A DNA stretch of 64,000 nucleotides from assembly GCA_041390625.1 (NCBI GenBank), contig JAWKPM010000006.1, forward strand, positions 140,407-204,406. The letters run 5' to 3'. The first letter of the stretch is position 1. Each line of letters opens with the position of its first letter. Below are positions 32,276 through 40,652 of this stretch, piece after piece. The stretch is from RBC038 sp041390625 (GTDB taxonomy: Bacteria; Chloroflexota; Dehalococcoidia; UBA2979). Below the pieces are notes generated by a model, which had not been told where the DNA came from, ran no database searches, and saw only the letters and a program-made list of their open reading frames with translations. A program made the translations under genes and the position numbers.

Positions 32276-32761
32276 ATGGGTACGAAGAAGCGTCCCGAGG
32301 GGACCGTGCCGTGGATGCCGGGCTTTCGCTACGGTGCGCTGCTGCCGCCCCTGTCGCTCAACCTCCTCGTGACGGACACCGAGCGCGCTGCGGCCTTCTA
32401 CCGCGATGTCTTCGAAGCCGAGGTGCACTACCAGGACATCGACTTTGCGGCGTTGCGCGTCGGCCCCGTCGAAGTCATGCTGCACGCCGACCACACGCAC
32501 GACGACCACCCGTGGTTCGAGCAGTTGAGCGCCGGCGCGGCGCGCGGGCTCGGTGCGCAGGTGCGACTGCTCGGCCTCGACCCAGACGCCCTCGAGACGC
32601 GAGCCCGCGAGCACGGCGCGACGGTGGTGAAGCCGCCGGAGAACAAGGGCCACGGCTGGCGCGAGGTGCTGATTCGCGACCCGGACGGCTACGAGTGGGC
32701 CGCGGGCGTGCTCATCGACCCGGCTCGAGGCCCGTTCGGTCCGATGCAGCCGGCGGGGTAG
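32276..32761 (+). CDS. VOC (glyoxalase/bleomycin-resistance fold) protein
   Basis: This 161-residue protein starts at ATG 32276 after GAGGGAGGGG. It has the paired beta-alpha-beta-beta-beta modules of the vicinal oxygen chelate fold: LSLNLLVTDTERAAAFYRDVFEAEV, then REVLIRDPDGYEWAAG at the end. An acidic/His patch, HADHTHDDHPWF, lies in the middle. VOC proteins include glyoxalase I, dioxygenases and antibiotic-binding proteins; the reaction cannot be told. Confidence 0.8.
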   Translation: MGTKKRPEGTVPWMPGFRYGALLPPLSLNLLVTDTERAAAFYRDVFEAEVHYQDIDFAALRVGPVEVMLHADHTHDDHPWFEQLSAGAARGLGAQVRLLGLDPDALETRAREHGATVVKPPENKGHGWREVLIRDPDGYEWAAGVLIDPARGPFGPMQPAG

Positions 32762-32787
32762 CGCTGGCGTTGCCCCCGGCGCGCCGC

Positions 32788-32793
32788 CATACT
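32788..32793 (+). promoter_or_regulatory. -10-like hexamer CATACT, leaderless start of the FabL-like gene
   Basis: CATACT lies exactly 6 nt before the ATG at 32800, with no Shine-Dalgarno in between. A weak -35 (CTGGCG) is 18 nt upstream of it. The spacing repeats that of six other genes in the window. Confidence 0.4.
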
Positions 32794-32799
32794 CGCGCC

Positions 32800-33594
32800 A
32801 TGTACCCATCGCTGCACGGAAAGCGCGCGCTGATCCTCGGTGGCTCGCGCGGCATCGGCCGCGCGATCGCGCTACGGCTTGCGGCCGAGGGCTGCAGCAT
32901 CGTCGTGAACTACGCGCGATCCGACGAAGCGGCCCAGGCGACCGTCGAGGCGTGTCGGGTCCTCGGCGTGGAGGCCTCGGCCGAGCGTGCTGACGTCGGC
33001 GACGCCGAGGCGGTGCGCGAGCTCTTCGAGCGGGTGCGTGCGAGTGGTGGCCTCGATGTGCTCGTCAACAACGCGGCGCGCGGCCTCGAGCGGCCGCGAC
33101 CGGCGATCGAGCAGCGCCCGCGCCACCTGCACCAGACGATGGACGTGAATCTCTTCGGGCCGTGGGGGGCCAGCCAGCTCGCGGCTCCGCTGATGGAGGA
33201 GCGCGGGGGCGGCAGCATCGTGAACCTGCTGTCGCCGGGCGCCTTCCACTACATGCCGGACTACTCGGCCGTCGGCGTGAGCAAGGCGGCACTCGCCAGC
33301 CTCACGACTTACCTCGCGGTCGAGCTGGCACCTCGGGGGATCCGCGTGAACGGCGTCTCGGCCGGCTGGGTCGAGGGCTCCGAGGGCGAGCACTCGTACC
33401 GTTCGGATGTCTCCGATCGCGTACGCCCGCACGTGCCGGCCGGGCGCAACGTCCATCCTGACGACGTCGCCGCCGCGGTCGCGTGGGTGGCCTCAGACGA
33501 GGCATCGATGCTCGTCGGGCAGACGGTGCACCTCGACGGTGGGTTCGGGGCAGCGTCGTGGACCGCGATCCTCGACACGCCGCCGGAGCCCTGA
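32800..33594 (+). CDS. fabL: FabL-like enoyl-[ACP] reductase (SDR fold)
   Basis: The 264-residue SDR has a nucleotide-binding GGSRGIGRA motif and VNNAARG. The catalytic pair is spaced Y-x6-K (YSAVGVSK, Tyr 155, Lys 162) rather than the Y-x3-K of ordinary SDRs. That spacing is typical of enoyl-ACP reductases. The surrounding VGVSKAALASLTTYLAVELAP and the end GQTVHLDGGFG match Bacillus FabL closely from memory. It would reduce trans-2-enoyl-ACP in fatty-acid elongation. FabL-type proteins can also be other NADPH reductases, so the symbol is tentative. No other fab gene is adjacent. Confidence 0.7.
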   Translation: MYPSLHGKRALILGGSRGIGRAIALRLAAEGCSIVVNYARSDEAAQATVEACRVLGVEASAERADVGDAEAVRELFERVRASGGLDVLVNNAARGLERPRPAIEQRPRHLHQTMDVNLFGPWGASQLAAPLMEERGGGSIVNLLSPGAFHYMPDYSAVGVSKAALASLTTYLAVELAPRGIRVNGVSAGWVEGSEGEHSYRSDVSDRVRPHVPAGRNVHPDDVAAAVAWVASDEASMLVGQTVHLDGGFGAASWTAILDTPPEP

Positions 33595-33605
33595 GCCGCC
33601 GGCCG

Positions 33606-33857
33606 ATGCGAGACGACCTGCAGGCGTACCTCGACTTCGCCGTCGGCGGCACGCCCTCGCGCTTCATGCGGCACGACGCGGACTGGGAGCGGCTCTATCG
33701 CTTCATCGAGGCCGTGGCGGGCACCGAAGCGTCGGAGCGACCGAGCGACCTCGATGTGCGCACGGCCCTCGAGGCCTCGCTCCACCGCCGTCCCGAGTGG
33801 GTGGACGAGATCATGCTCGTGTACGAGCACGGGCTGGCGCTGCTCGACCGTCGGTGA
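33606..33857 (+). CDS. Small protein of unknown function
   Basis: This 83-residue acidic, probably helical protein starts at ATG 33606, 11 bp after the FabL-like gene, and is likely co-transcribed. Composition (LQAYLDFAVGGTP, DWERLYRFIEAVAG, YEHGLALLDRR) suggests a compact cytoplasmic domain. I recognise no family. No clear ribosome site precedes the ATG, which fits translational coupling. Confidence 0.5.
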   Translation: MRDDLQAYLDFAVGGTPSRFMRHDADWERLYRFIEAVAGTEASERPSDLDVRTALEASLHRRPEWVDEIMLVYEHGLALLDRR

Positions 33858-33893
33858 GGGGCGCGTGATCTCGCCGCGTTCAGGATGGCGTGA

Positions 33894-34289
33894 TCAACCC
33901 TGGTTGAGCCGGATGATGTCCTCGGCGGACTCGATCGCCTCGTCCGGGACGAGGTCGGTCCCGAGGGTGCGGCCGCTCGACTCGCTGGGCTCCGAGGTGT
34001 CGTAGGCCCAGAACCCGCGTTCCTCGTGGCTGCCCTTGCGGACGAGCTGGTTCAGCGAAGAGCGCAGCGCGAGCATGTGGTCGTTCATCGCGACCGCGTC
34101 GGCGTCCTGCTCGCTGGCCCAGATCGTGACTCGACCGATGAGCTCGGAGTCGTCGCCCGGCTCGAGCCGGTAGCCGCGCACGAAGCCCGGCTGGCCCTCG
34201 CAGAAGCGCGCGACCTGGTCGAGCAGTTGCCCGACCTCGACCGTCCGGCCTCGGCGTGGCTGCAACAGCGAGATGCGGATGTACGGCAT
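33894..34289 (-). CDS. ABM-like dimeric alpha+beta barrel protein
   Basis: The protein has 131 residues from ATG 34289. It begins MPYIRISLLQPRRGRTVEVGQLLDQVARFCEGQPGFVRGYRLEP, and LIGRVTIWASEQDADAV follows. This strand-helix-strand pattern is that of antibiotic-biosynthesis-monooxygenase-like ferredoxin folds. Many such proteins are small oxygenases or heme-binding proteins, and others only sense small molecules. The C-terminal 35 residues are acidic. The longer frame to 34370 has no ribosome site and is not used. The palindrome at 34416-34427 is 127 bp upstream of the start. Confidence 0.6.
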   Translation of the reverse strand: MPYIRISLLQPRRGRTVEVGQLLDQVARFCEGQPGFVRGYRLEPGDDSELIGRVTIWASEQDADAVAMNDHMLALRSSLNQLVRKGSHEERGFWAYDTSEPSESSGRTLGTDLVPDEAIESAEDIIRLNQG

Positions 34290-34415
34290 GTCGCCTCCGA
34301 CGGCGATGCGATCCGGTGCGGCCATGCGCGGAGGCTGCGAGTCACCGTGCACGCCGATCATACAGGCCACTGCGAGGGGTGCCTGTCAGGGGAAACGCTG
34401 ACGCCCGCGGATGGG

Positions 34416-34427
34416 TAAACGTTTACG
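34416..34427. promoter_or_regulatory. Perfect 12-bp palindrome GTAAACGTTTAC, LacI-type operator-like
   Basis: GTAAACGTTTAC is a perfect palindrome with the central CG and flanking A/T typical of LacI-family operators. It is conspicuously AT-rich here. It overlaps the TAA stop of the LysM gene and lies upstream of the ABM gene start at 34289. No LacI-family regulator gene is in the window. It may be an operator or only the end of the coding sequence. Confidence 0.35.
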
Positions 34428-34755
34428 GACTGGCCGGCGGGATGACGAGGACCTGCCCGATCTGGAGCAGAGTCGGGTCGTCGATGCCGTTCGCCTCACT
34501 CAGCGCCTCGATGGTGACGCCGAAGTTCGCGGCGATGTCGAACAGCGTGTCGCCCTCGACGACGACGTATGTCTCCGGCGTTGCCTCGAGCGTGGCGGTG
34601 GCGATCGGTGGCCCCGCGGCGACCGTCGAGGTGGGCGACGGCGTGGCACTGGGCGTGGGCGTCGAGGTGGCGGACCCGCTGCCGCCGCAGGCGACGGCGA
34701 TCGCCGCGAGCGATGTCGCGAGGCCGAGTCCGAGTGCGCGCGTGGTCCCTCGCAT
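34423..34755 (-). CDS. LysM-domain lipoprotein
   Basis: The protein has 110 residues from ATG 34755, preceded by GGGGGA. The N-terminus is a lipoprotein signal ending LAAIAVAC with lipidation at the Cys. A Ser/Thr/Pro linker follows, and a single LysM domain closes the protein (YVVVEGDTLFDIAANFGVTIEALSEANGI, then LQIGQVLVIP). LysM binds N-acetylglucosamine polymers, so it should anchor to peptidoglycan from the outer face of the membrane. It has no catalytic domain. The stop is TAA, one of only three in the window. Confidence 0.85.
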   Translation of the reverse strand: MRGTTRALGLGLATSLAAIAVACGGSGSATSTPTPSATPSPTSTVAAGPPIATATLEATPETYVVVEGDTLFDIAANFGVTIEALSEANGIDDPTLLQIGQVLVIPPASP

Positions 34756-34853
34756 GGCGTCCCCCATCGCCCGCGCTTCCACAGCGCGGAGCCCCGCCCT
34801 GTTCGAGGTTACCTCATGTGATCAAATGTCTGAGCGTGCGCTCGGTTCGAGCG

Positions 34854-35741
34854 TTATCCACGCTCCATCGAGGCGAGCGCGTTGCGGAAGGGCAGCGGGC
34901 GGTGCGGGAGCGGGAAGCGCCTCGATGGGTCGGTGCAGAGCTGCCGCTCGAAGAGCGTCTCGAGAAGCGCACGCGTGCGGCGTGGTGACGAGCGTCGAAG
35001 CGCCCAGCTCGCCCACGTCGTCGCCTCGACGCCGCGCACCGGCAGGGGCAATGCGACGGTGTGGCGACCGCGGGAGCGCGCCCACGTGCGGACCATGTCG
35101 CCGGCGGTCATGCGCTCCGCTCCGCAGATGTCGAACGAACGGCCATCGAGGTCGCGGTCGGCGATCGCCATCGATAGCCCCTCGACGACGTCGGCGAGCG
35201 CCACGGGTTCGATCAACGTTCGTCGCCACGTGCCCATTGGGGCGACCGGGAGCCTCGAGGCGGTCCAGCACGCGAGCTCGAACGGCTCGGAGCCCGCGCC
35301 GACGATGACCGGGGCGCGCAGCACGGTGCAGGTGATGCCCGACTGCTCCATCGTGCGCTCCACGGCCCAGCGGGCGACGAGGTAGCGCGAACGAGCCTCG
35401 GGCGACGCGCCGACGTGCCCGAGGAAGACGATGCGCTGCACCCCGGCGGCGCGTGCGGCCAGTGTGGCATTGCGCGCCGCCGCGAGGTCGCTCGCAACGA
35501 GGTCGCCCGCGCCCTCGAGAGCGTGCACGAGGTAGACGAGCGTCTGGACGCCGCGCATCGCCGCATCGAGGCCGCGCCCCGCCACGAGGTCGCCGACCGC
35601 CGCCTCGACGCCGCGATCACGGAGGCGAACGGCGTCGAGCTCGGTGCGGACGAAGGCACGGACAGGCTCGGGCGGCGCCTCGCTCAGCACGGTCACGAGC
35701 GCGCGCCCGACGAAGCCGGAGGCGCCCGCGACGAGGATCAC
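34854..35741 (-). CDS. NAD(P)-binding protein of the NmrA/NDUFA9-like SDR group
   Basis: The protein has 295 residues, starting at a GTG at 35741 with MILVAGASGFVGRALVTVL, the glycine-rich nucleotide motif. VYLVHALEG, IVFLGHVGAS and the atypical SDR pattern without a clear Y-x3-K follow (SRYLVARWAVERTMEQSGI gives a partial match). Members of this group act as reductases, epimerases or structural NAD-binding proteins. The C-terminal third is basic. The next gene downstream of its 5' end is ilvD on the same strand, 39 bp upstream. Confidence 0.75.
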   Translation of the reverse strand: MILVAGASGFVGRALVTVLSEAPPEPVRAFVRTELDAVRLRDRGVEAAVGDLVAGRGLDAAMRGVQTLVYLVHALEGAGDLVASDLAAARNATLAARAAGVQRIVFLGHVGASPEARSRYLVARWAVERTMEQSGITCTVLRAPVIVGAGSEPFELACWTASRLPVAPMGTWRRTLIEPVALADVVEGLSMAIADRDLDGRSFDICGAERMTAGDMVRTWARSRGRHTVALPLPVRGVEATTWASWALRRSSPRRTRALLETLFERQLCTDPSRRFPLPHRPLPFRNALASMERG

Positions 35742-35780
35742 CGGTGTCGCACCCGTCTCATCGAAGCGCCTTCGCTCCCA

Positions 35781-37454
35781 CTAGCGGGTGATGGCGCCCT
35801 CTTCGGCGCCGGAGACCAGCTTCGCGTACTTGGCGAACACACCCACCTCGTAGTTCGCGGGGCGCGGCTGCCACGCGGCGATGCGTGCGTTCAGCTCGTC
35901 CTCGGCGATCTCGACGTCGAGGCGACGGTTCGGGATATCGAAGGAGATGATGTCGCCCTCGCGCACGGCGGCGATCGGGCCGCCGGCGGCGGCCTCGGGC
36001 GCGACGTGCCCGGCCATCAGGCCTCGGGTGGCGCCGGAGAAGCGGCCGTCGGTCAGCAGCGCGACGTCCTCGCCGAGGCCCGCGCCGACGATCGCGGCGG
36101 TCACGCCGAGCATCTCGCGCATGCCGGGGCCGCCCTTCGGCCCCTCGTTGCGGATGACCACGACGTCGCCTGCCTTGATGTCGCCGCGGAGCACGGCCTG
36201 CAGCGAGTCCTCCTCGCGCTCGAAGATGCGCGCTGGGCCTCGATGCGTCATGCGCTCGTGGCCGGCGACCTTAATGACGCAGCCCTGCGGGGCGAGGTTG
36301 CCCTTCAGGATCACGAGGCCACCCGTGGCCTTGAGCGGCTGCTCGACCGGCACGATGACGTCCTGGCCGGGCGTCTCCTCGGCGTTCGCTGCCTCCTCGG
36401 CGATCGTGCGACCAGTGACGGTCGTCACGCCGCCGTGCAGCTTGCCCGCATCGAGGAGCCGCTTCGCGAGCAGGGGCGTGCCGCCGGCGCGATCCATGTC
36501 GAGTGCGACATAACGACCACCAGGGCGGAGATCGCCGATGAGCGGCGTGCGCTCGCTGACCTCGTCGAAGTCGTCGATCGAGAGAGGCACCCCGGCCTCG
36601 CGGGCGATCGCGAGGAGGTGCAGCACGATGTTCGTCGAGCCGCCCGTCGAGGCGGCGCAGATGATGCCGTTCTCGAGCGCCTCGCGCGTCAGGATGTCGC
36701 GCGGGCGCTGGCCTCGATTGAGCACGTCCATGACGAGCTCGCCCGCCTGGCGCCCGACCTCGGACTTGCGGGGGTCGGTGGCGCCGACGGTGGCCGAGCC
36801 CATCGGCGAGAGGCCCATGAACTCCATGGCAGTCGCCATCGTGTTGGCGGTGTACTGCGCGCCGCAGGCGCCGGCGCCGGGGCACGCGGCCGCCTCGAGC
36901 GCGGAGAGTCGGTCATCGCTCAGGTTGCCGGCGGCGTGCTGTCCCACGCCCTCGAAGACGTCCTGGATGGTGACGTCGTGGCCCTCCCAGACGCCCGGCG
37001 CGATCGAGCCGCTGTAGAGCACGAGGCCGGGGATGTTCAGGCGCGCGAGCGCCATGGCGGCCGCCGGGATCGTCTTGTCGCAGCCGACGATGATGACGGC
37101 GGCATCGAAGGAGTAGCCCACGGCGCAGAGCTCGATGGAGTCGGCGATGAGCTCTCGTGAGATGAGCGAGGCCTTCATGCCCTCCGTGCCCATCGAGATG
37201 CCGTCGGAGATCGAGATCGTGTTGACCTCCATCGGCGTGCCGCCGGCGGCGCGGACCCCGGCCATCACGTGCTGGGCGAGCTCGCGCTGGCTGAAGTTAC
37301 ACGGCATGGTGCCGATCCACTCGTGCGCCACCATGACGAGGGGACGCTTGAGGTCGTCGGCGTCGAGGCCGACCGAGTGGAAGTACGAGCGGGCGGCGGC
37401 GCGATCCGGACCGTCCACCAGCGTGTGGCTGCGATGCCGAGGGTCGAAGGCCAT
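35781..37454 (-). CDS. ilvD: Dihydroxy-acid dehydratase
   Basis: The 557-residue protein carries all marks of IlvD: GTMPCNFSQRELAQHVM, GCDKTIPAAAMALARLNIP with its Fe-S Cys (about 124), and CPGAGACGAQYTANTMA with two more Cys (about 195). Later ASTGGSTNIVLHLLAIAREAG and TDGRFSGATRGLMAGHVAPEAA follow. It removes water from 2,3-dihydroxy-isovalerate and -methylvalerate in valine and isoleucine synthesis. The ATG at 37454 has an AAGGAGAG ribosome site. The upstream 5' region contains a repeated GCGTCAGG, without a recognisable leader peptide. Confidence 0.95.
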   Translation of the reverse strand: MAFDPRHRSHTLVDGPDRAAARSYFHSVGLDADDLKRPLVMVAHEWIGTMPCNFSQRELAQHVMAGVRAAGGTPMEVNTISISDGISMGTEGMKASLISRELIADSIELCAVGYSFDAAVIIVGCDKTIPAAAMALARLNIPGLVLYSGSIAPGVWEGHDVTIQDVFEGVGQHAAGNLSDDRLSALEAAACPGAGACGAQYTANTMATAMEFMGLSPMGSATVGATDPRKSEVGRQAGELVMDVLNRGQRPRDILTREALENGIICAASTGGSTNIVLHLLAIAREAGVPLSIDDFDEVSERTPLIGDLRPGGRYVALDMDRAGGTPLLAKRLLDAGKLHGGVTTVTGRTIAEEAANAEETPGQDVIVPVEQPLKATGGLVILKGNLAPQGCVIKVAGHERMTHRGPARIFEREEDSLQAVLRGDIKAGDVVVIRNEGPKGGPGMREMLGVTAAIVGAGLGEDVALLTDGRFSGATRGLMAGHVAPEAAAGGPIAAVREGDIISFDIPNRRLDVEIAEDELNARIAAWQPRPANYEVGVFAKYAKLVSGAEEGAITR

Positions 37455-37550
37455 CGGACTCTCCTTCGAGTTGCGTCAGGTTGCGTTCTGTAGCGTCAGG
37501 CCGAATGTAGCAGGGCATCGCCGCACGGGCGTTGGTGCATTGTTGGCAGA

Positions 37551-37579
37551 TTGGCCCTCGGTCGGGCGAGCCGTATGAT
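37551..37579 (+). promoter_or_regulatory. Promoter of the universal stress protein gene
   Basis: TTGGCC (37551-37556), a 17-nt spacer and TATGAT (37574-37579) give a good sigma-70-like promoter. It lies about 34 bp before the ATG at 37613. Confidence 0.55.
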
Positions 37580-37612
37580 TCGCGCGCTGAACGTGCCAGG
37601 CGGGGAGGCTCG

Positions 37613-38092
37613 ATGTACCGGAAGTTGCTGCTGACGCTGGACGGCTCCGAGGTCTCGGCGAAGGCCGTGCCGCACGCCGTGCAGATCGCCACGTCCTCCG
37701 GCGCCGAGGTGGTCCTGCTTCGGGTCGTCGACTCGGTGGGGCACATCATCGCGCAGTCCACCCCGGCCGGCTTCGAGATGTCGGCGGGCGGCGTCACCGC
37801 CGACATCGCCGAGCAGGCCGTTGCTGCCCAGCAGCAGGCCGCCCAGGCGGAGCTCGACGATGTCGCGGAGCAGCTCCGTGCGCAGGGCGTGCAAACCGTC
37901 TCGACCGTCGTCGCGGAGGGCATTCCCGGTGACGAGATCGTCCGCGCGGCCGACGAGCTCGGATGCGACATTGTCGTGATGGCGACGCACGGACGCAGCG
38001 GCCTCGGACGGGCCGTCCTCGGCTCGGTGGCCGACCACGTCGTGCGCCACACGCCGAAGTCGGCCGTGCTGCTCGTTCGCGTGCACGACTAG
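37613..38092 (+). CDS. Universal stress protein
   Basis: This 159-residue single-domain UspA-like protein begins MYRKLLLTLDGSEVSAKAVPHA. It ends with the ATP-binding signature ATHGRSGLGRAVLGSVADHVVRH (G-x2-G-x9-G-S/V form), then TPKSAVLLVRV. Such proteins bind ATP and help survival under stress. A Gln/Ala-rich middle helix (about 70-95) is an elaboration. The upstream longer frame is not used. The gene has its own promoter and converges on the DUF3090 gene. Confidence 0.9.
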   Translation: MYRKLLLTLDGSEVSAKAVPHAVQIATSSGAEVVLLRVVDSVGHIIAQSTPAGFEMSAGGVTADIAEQAVAAQQQAAQAELDDVAEQLRAQGVQTVSTVVAEGIPGDEIVRAADELGCDIVVMATHGRSGLGRAVLGSVADHVVRHTPKSAVLLVRVHD

Positions 38093-38114
38093 GTCGGCTG
38101 CCCGTCCGGATGGT

Positions 38115-38645
38115 CTAGCGGCCTGCGGGGTCCTCGGGGATCGGCAGGTCTTTCGAGTGGCCGTTCGTCTGCGGGCAGAAGTGCTGGCCATCGCCCTCGA
38201 TGGGACGCCCGCAGAGCGGGCACGTCGGGCGGCCGGCCGCCACGATGTCGGGGATCGTCTCGACCAGTGACATCGCCATCGCGCGCGTGATCTCGGCGCG
38301 GAACGCCGGCGTGTCGGCGCGTTCGATCGCCTCGCGATCGTCGACGAGCATGACGACCTGCTCGACCTCGGCGACGAAGTCGAGGCCGAGGCGTGCGACC
38401 TGCAACTCGACGTCTCCGACCTCGAAGTCCTCGACGGCGGGCGCGGCCTCGGTCGGGCGGCCGCGCTGCCTCGAGTGGTCCGCGAGCAGCTGCGAGATCG
38501 CGCGCGCGAGGGCGGCGAGCTGCTCCTTCTCGAGCCAGAGCGAGGCGCGGTTCTGGCCGGACTGCACGCGTACCCGGAACGTGCGACCGCCGGGCGGTCC
38601 GATCGACTGCGCATCGATGGCATCGACGAGGCCGTAGTCGATCAT
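38115..38645 (-). CDS. DUF3090 family protein
   Basis: The protein has 176 residues. It shows RTFRVRVQSGQNRASLWLEKEQLAALARAISQLL near the start, a central beta-rich part (GDVELQVARLGLDFVAEVEQVVMLV) and a C-terminal zinc-ribbon-like CPLCGRPIEGDGQHFCPQTNGH. This is the layout of DUF3090, found in Actinomycetota and Chloroflexota, of unknown function. In some actinobacteria it accompanies a histidine phosphatase gene, which is not seen here. The ATG at 38645 has AAGGGAC upstream. Confidence 0.8.
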   Translation of the reverse strand: MIDYGLVDAIDAQSIGPPGGRTFRVRVQSGQNRASLWLEKEQLAALARAISQLLADHSRQRGRPTEAAPAVEDFEVGDVELQVARLGLDFVAEVEQVVMLVDDREAIERADTPAFRAEITRAMAMSLVETIPDIVAAGRPTCPLCGRPIEGDGQHFCPQTNGHSKDLPIPEDPAGR

Positions 38646-38774
38646 CAGGGTCCCTTCGGGCGCGCCGGCGGCGAGGGTATGGAGCGGTCCGCACGGGGGT
38701 CAACCAGCGGGCCCACAGCCGTTACACACGCCTCGTATCATGTGCGCCCATTTCCGATCGAGCGGGGGCGAACG

Positions 38775-40229
38775 ATGCCCGACCAGCCCTGGACCCTGAC
38801 GATTGCCGAAGCCGCCGCGCTCATCGAGTCGCGCGAGCTCTCGGCGGTCGCGCTCACCGAGGCCGTGTTCGCGCGCATCGACGCGACGGACGGCGTCCTC
38901 AACTCGTACGTGCGGCTGATGCGGACCTCGGCGCTGGCCGAGGCGCGGGCGGCGGCGGAGCGGGCGGAGCGCGGCGAACGGCGCGGTCCCCTCGATGGCG
39001 TGCCGATCGCGGTGAAGGACCTCTACGACACCGCGGGCGTCGTGACCGCCGCCGGCACGGGCGCCTATCGCGAGCGCGTGCCCGCCGAGGACGCGACGGC
39101 CGTTCGCCGCCTGCGCGCGGCGGGCGCGGTCATCCTCGGCAAGACGAACACGCACGAGCTGGCGATGGGTGGCACGACGAACAACGTCCACTTCGGGGCG
39201 ACGCGCAATCCGTGGGACACCAGCCGTGTGCCCGGTGGGTCCTCGGGTGGGTCGGGGGCAGCGCTCGCCGCCGGGCAGGCGATCGGCGCGCTCGGCACCG
39301 ACACGGGCGGCTCGATTCGGATCCCGGCGGCGTTCTGCGGGATCACCGGGCACAAGCCCACGTACGGCCTCGTGGGACGCGGTGGCATCGTGCCGCTCTC
39401 GCTCACGCTTGACCATGCCGGGCCGATGGCGCGCACCGCCCTCGACTGCGCGCTGATGCTGACGGCGCTGGCGGGCCCGGACGAGCGCGACCTCGACTCC
39501 TCGGGGCGCGCGGGCGAGGACTACGCCTCGATGCTCGAGGGGGGCATCGCCGGGCTGCGGCTGGCGGTCGTGCCCTCGCTGGTCGAGGACTCGCAGCCGG
39601 CGGTCCTCGAGAACTTCGAGCGCTCCCTCGATGTGCTGCGCAACCTCGGCGCGGAGATCACCGAGGCCGAGCCGCTCGCGGGGGTGCACGATGACTGGCG
39701 CGGCCTGCTGGGCGCGATGATGAGCGTCGAGGCGGCGAGCTACATCGATGGCGTGTTGGCACGGCGGCCGCAGGCGATCGGCGAGCCGACACGGAGCCGG
39801 TTGCAGGCGGGCCTCGAGGTGAAGGCGGTCGACTACGCGAAGGCGCTGCAGGCGCGCAAGCGCATCGAGCAGCGGTACGAGTCGGCCCTGCTCGACTTCG
39901 ATGCGTGCGTCGTGCCGACGTCGCCGATCGTCGCGGAGCCGATCGCCGACGACCCGACGACGGAGTCGCCGCCGAGCACGAAGTTCCGCAACACCTCGGT
40001 GTTCGACCACACGCACCAGCCCTCGATCTCCGTGCCGAACGGGTTCGACGCGGACGGGCTGCCGACGGGGCTGATGATCTCGACGGCGCAGTTCCGTGAC
40101 GGCCTCGCGCTGCGGATCGCGCACACCTTCCAGCAGGCGACGGACTTCCACACGCGACGGCCGCCAGAGTCGAATCTCGATGTTTCACGTGAATCCTCGG
40201 GCGAGGCTGTCGATCCGGGCGCCGGTTGA
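38775..40229 (+). CDS. Amidase (amidase signature family)
   Basis: The 484-residue protein has the Ser-cisSer-Lys triad: Lys in GVPIAVKDLYDTAG (about 80), cis-Ser in GTDTGGSIRIPAAF (about 180) and the nucleophile in VPGGSSGGSGAALAAG (about 156) context. It is related to GatA and to bacterial amide hydrolases. It has no linked gatB or gatC, and GatA would normally be part of that set, so it is probably a stand-alone amidase. A -10-like TATCAT lies about 34 bp upstream of the ATG at 38775. The ATG follows GGGGGCG. Confidence 0.85.
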   Translation: MPDQPWTLTIAEAAALIESRELSAVALTEAVFARIDATDGVLNSYVRLMRTSALAEARAAAERAERGERRGPLDGVPIAVKDLYDTAGVVTAAGTGAYRERVPAEDATAVRRLRAAGAVILGKTNTHELAMGGTTNNVHFGATRNPWDTSRVPGGSSGGSGAALAAGQAIGALGTDTGGSIRIPAAFCGITGHKPTYGLVGRGGIVPLSLTLDHAGPMARTALDCALMLTALAGPDERDLDSSGRAGEDYASMLEGGIAGLRLAVVPSLVEDSQPAVLENFERSLDVLRNLGAEITEAEPLAGVHDDWRGLLGAMMSVEAASYIDGVLARRPQAIGEPTRSRLQAGLEVKAVDYAKALQARKRIEQRYESALLDFDACVVPTSPIVAEPIADDPTTESPPSTKFRNTSVFDHTHQPSISVPNGFDADGLPTGLMISTAQFRDGLALRIAHTFQQATDFHTRRPPESNLDVSRESSGEAVDPGAG

Positions 40230-40290
40230 TCGTCATCCTGTCGATGGAGGCGCAGGGCCGCCATCGGCGCAGCCCGCGGAAGGGGAAGCG

Positions 40291-40647
40291 ATGAAGTACG
40301 CACTGCTGATCTACGAGAACGAGGGACAGGCCGACCAGTCCGAGGAGCAGATGGGCCGCTGGTGGGCCTACACCGAGGAGCTGCAGAAGAGCGGCCAGGG
40401 GGCCGGCGGCGAGGCGCTGCAGCCGATCGCCACGGCGACGACCGTGCGGGTTCGCGACGGCAAGACCGTGACGACGGATGGCCCGTTCGCCGAGACGAAA
40501 GAACAGCTCGGCGGGTTCTACCTCGTCGACTGCAACAACCTCGACGAGGCGATCGCCTGGGCGGCCAAGATTCCGAACTCCAACAGCGGCTCGATCGAAG
40601 TGCGTCCGCTGCTGACCTTCGACGACATGCCCGAGCACGGGCAGTAG
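40291..40647 (+). CDS. YCII/DGPF-domain protein
   Basis: The 118-residue protein begins MKYALLIYENEG and carries the TTDGPFAETKEQLGGFYLVDCNNLDEAIAWAAKIP signature of the DGPF branch of the YCII family. Such proteins are regularly encoded next to ECF42 sigma factors and are thought to act in the same signalling step. The next gene starts 5 bp after its stop, which reproduces that arrangement. The ribosome site is GGGGAAG. Confidence 0.9.
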   Translation: MKYALLIYENEGQADQSEEQMGRWWAYTEELQKSGQGAGGEALQPIATATTVRVRDGKTVTTDGPFAETKEQLGGFYLVDCNNLDEAIAWAAKIPNSNSGSIEVRPLLTFDDMPEHGQ

Positions 40648-40652
40648 CGGCG

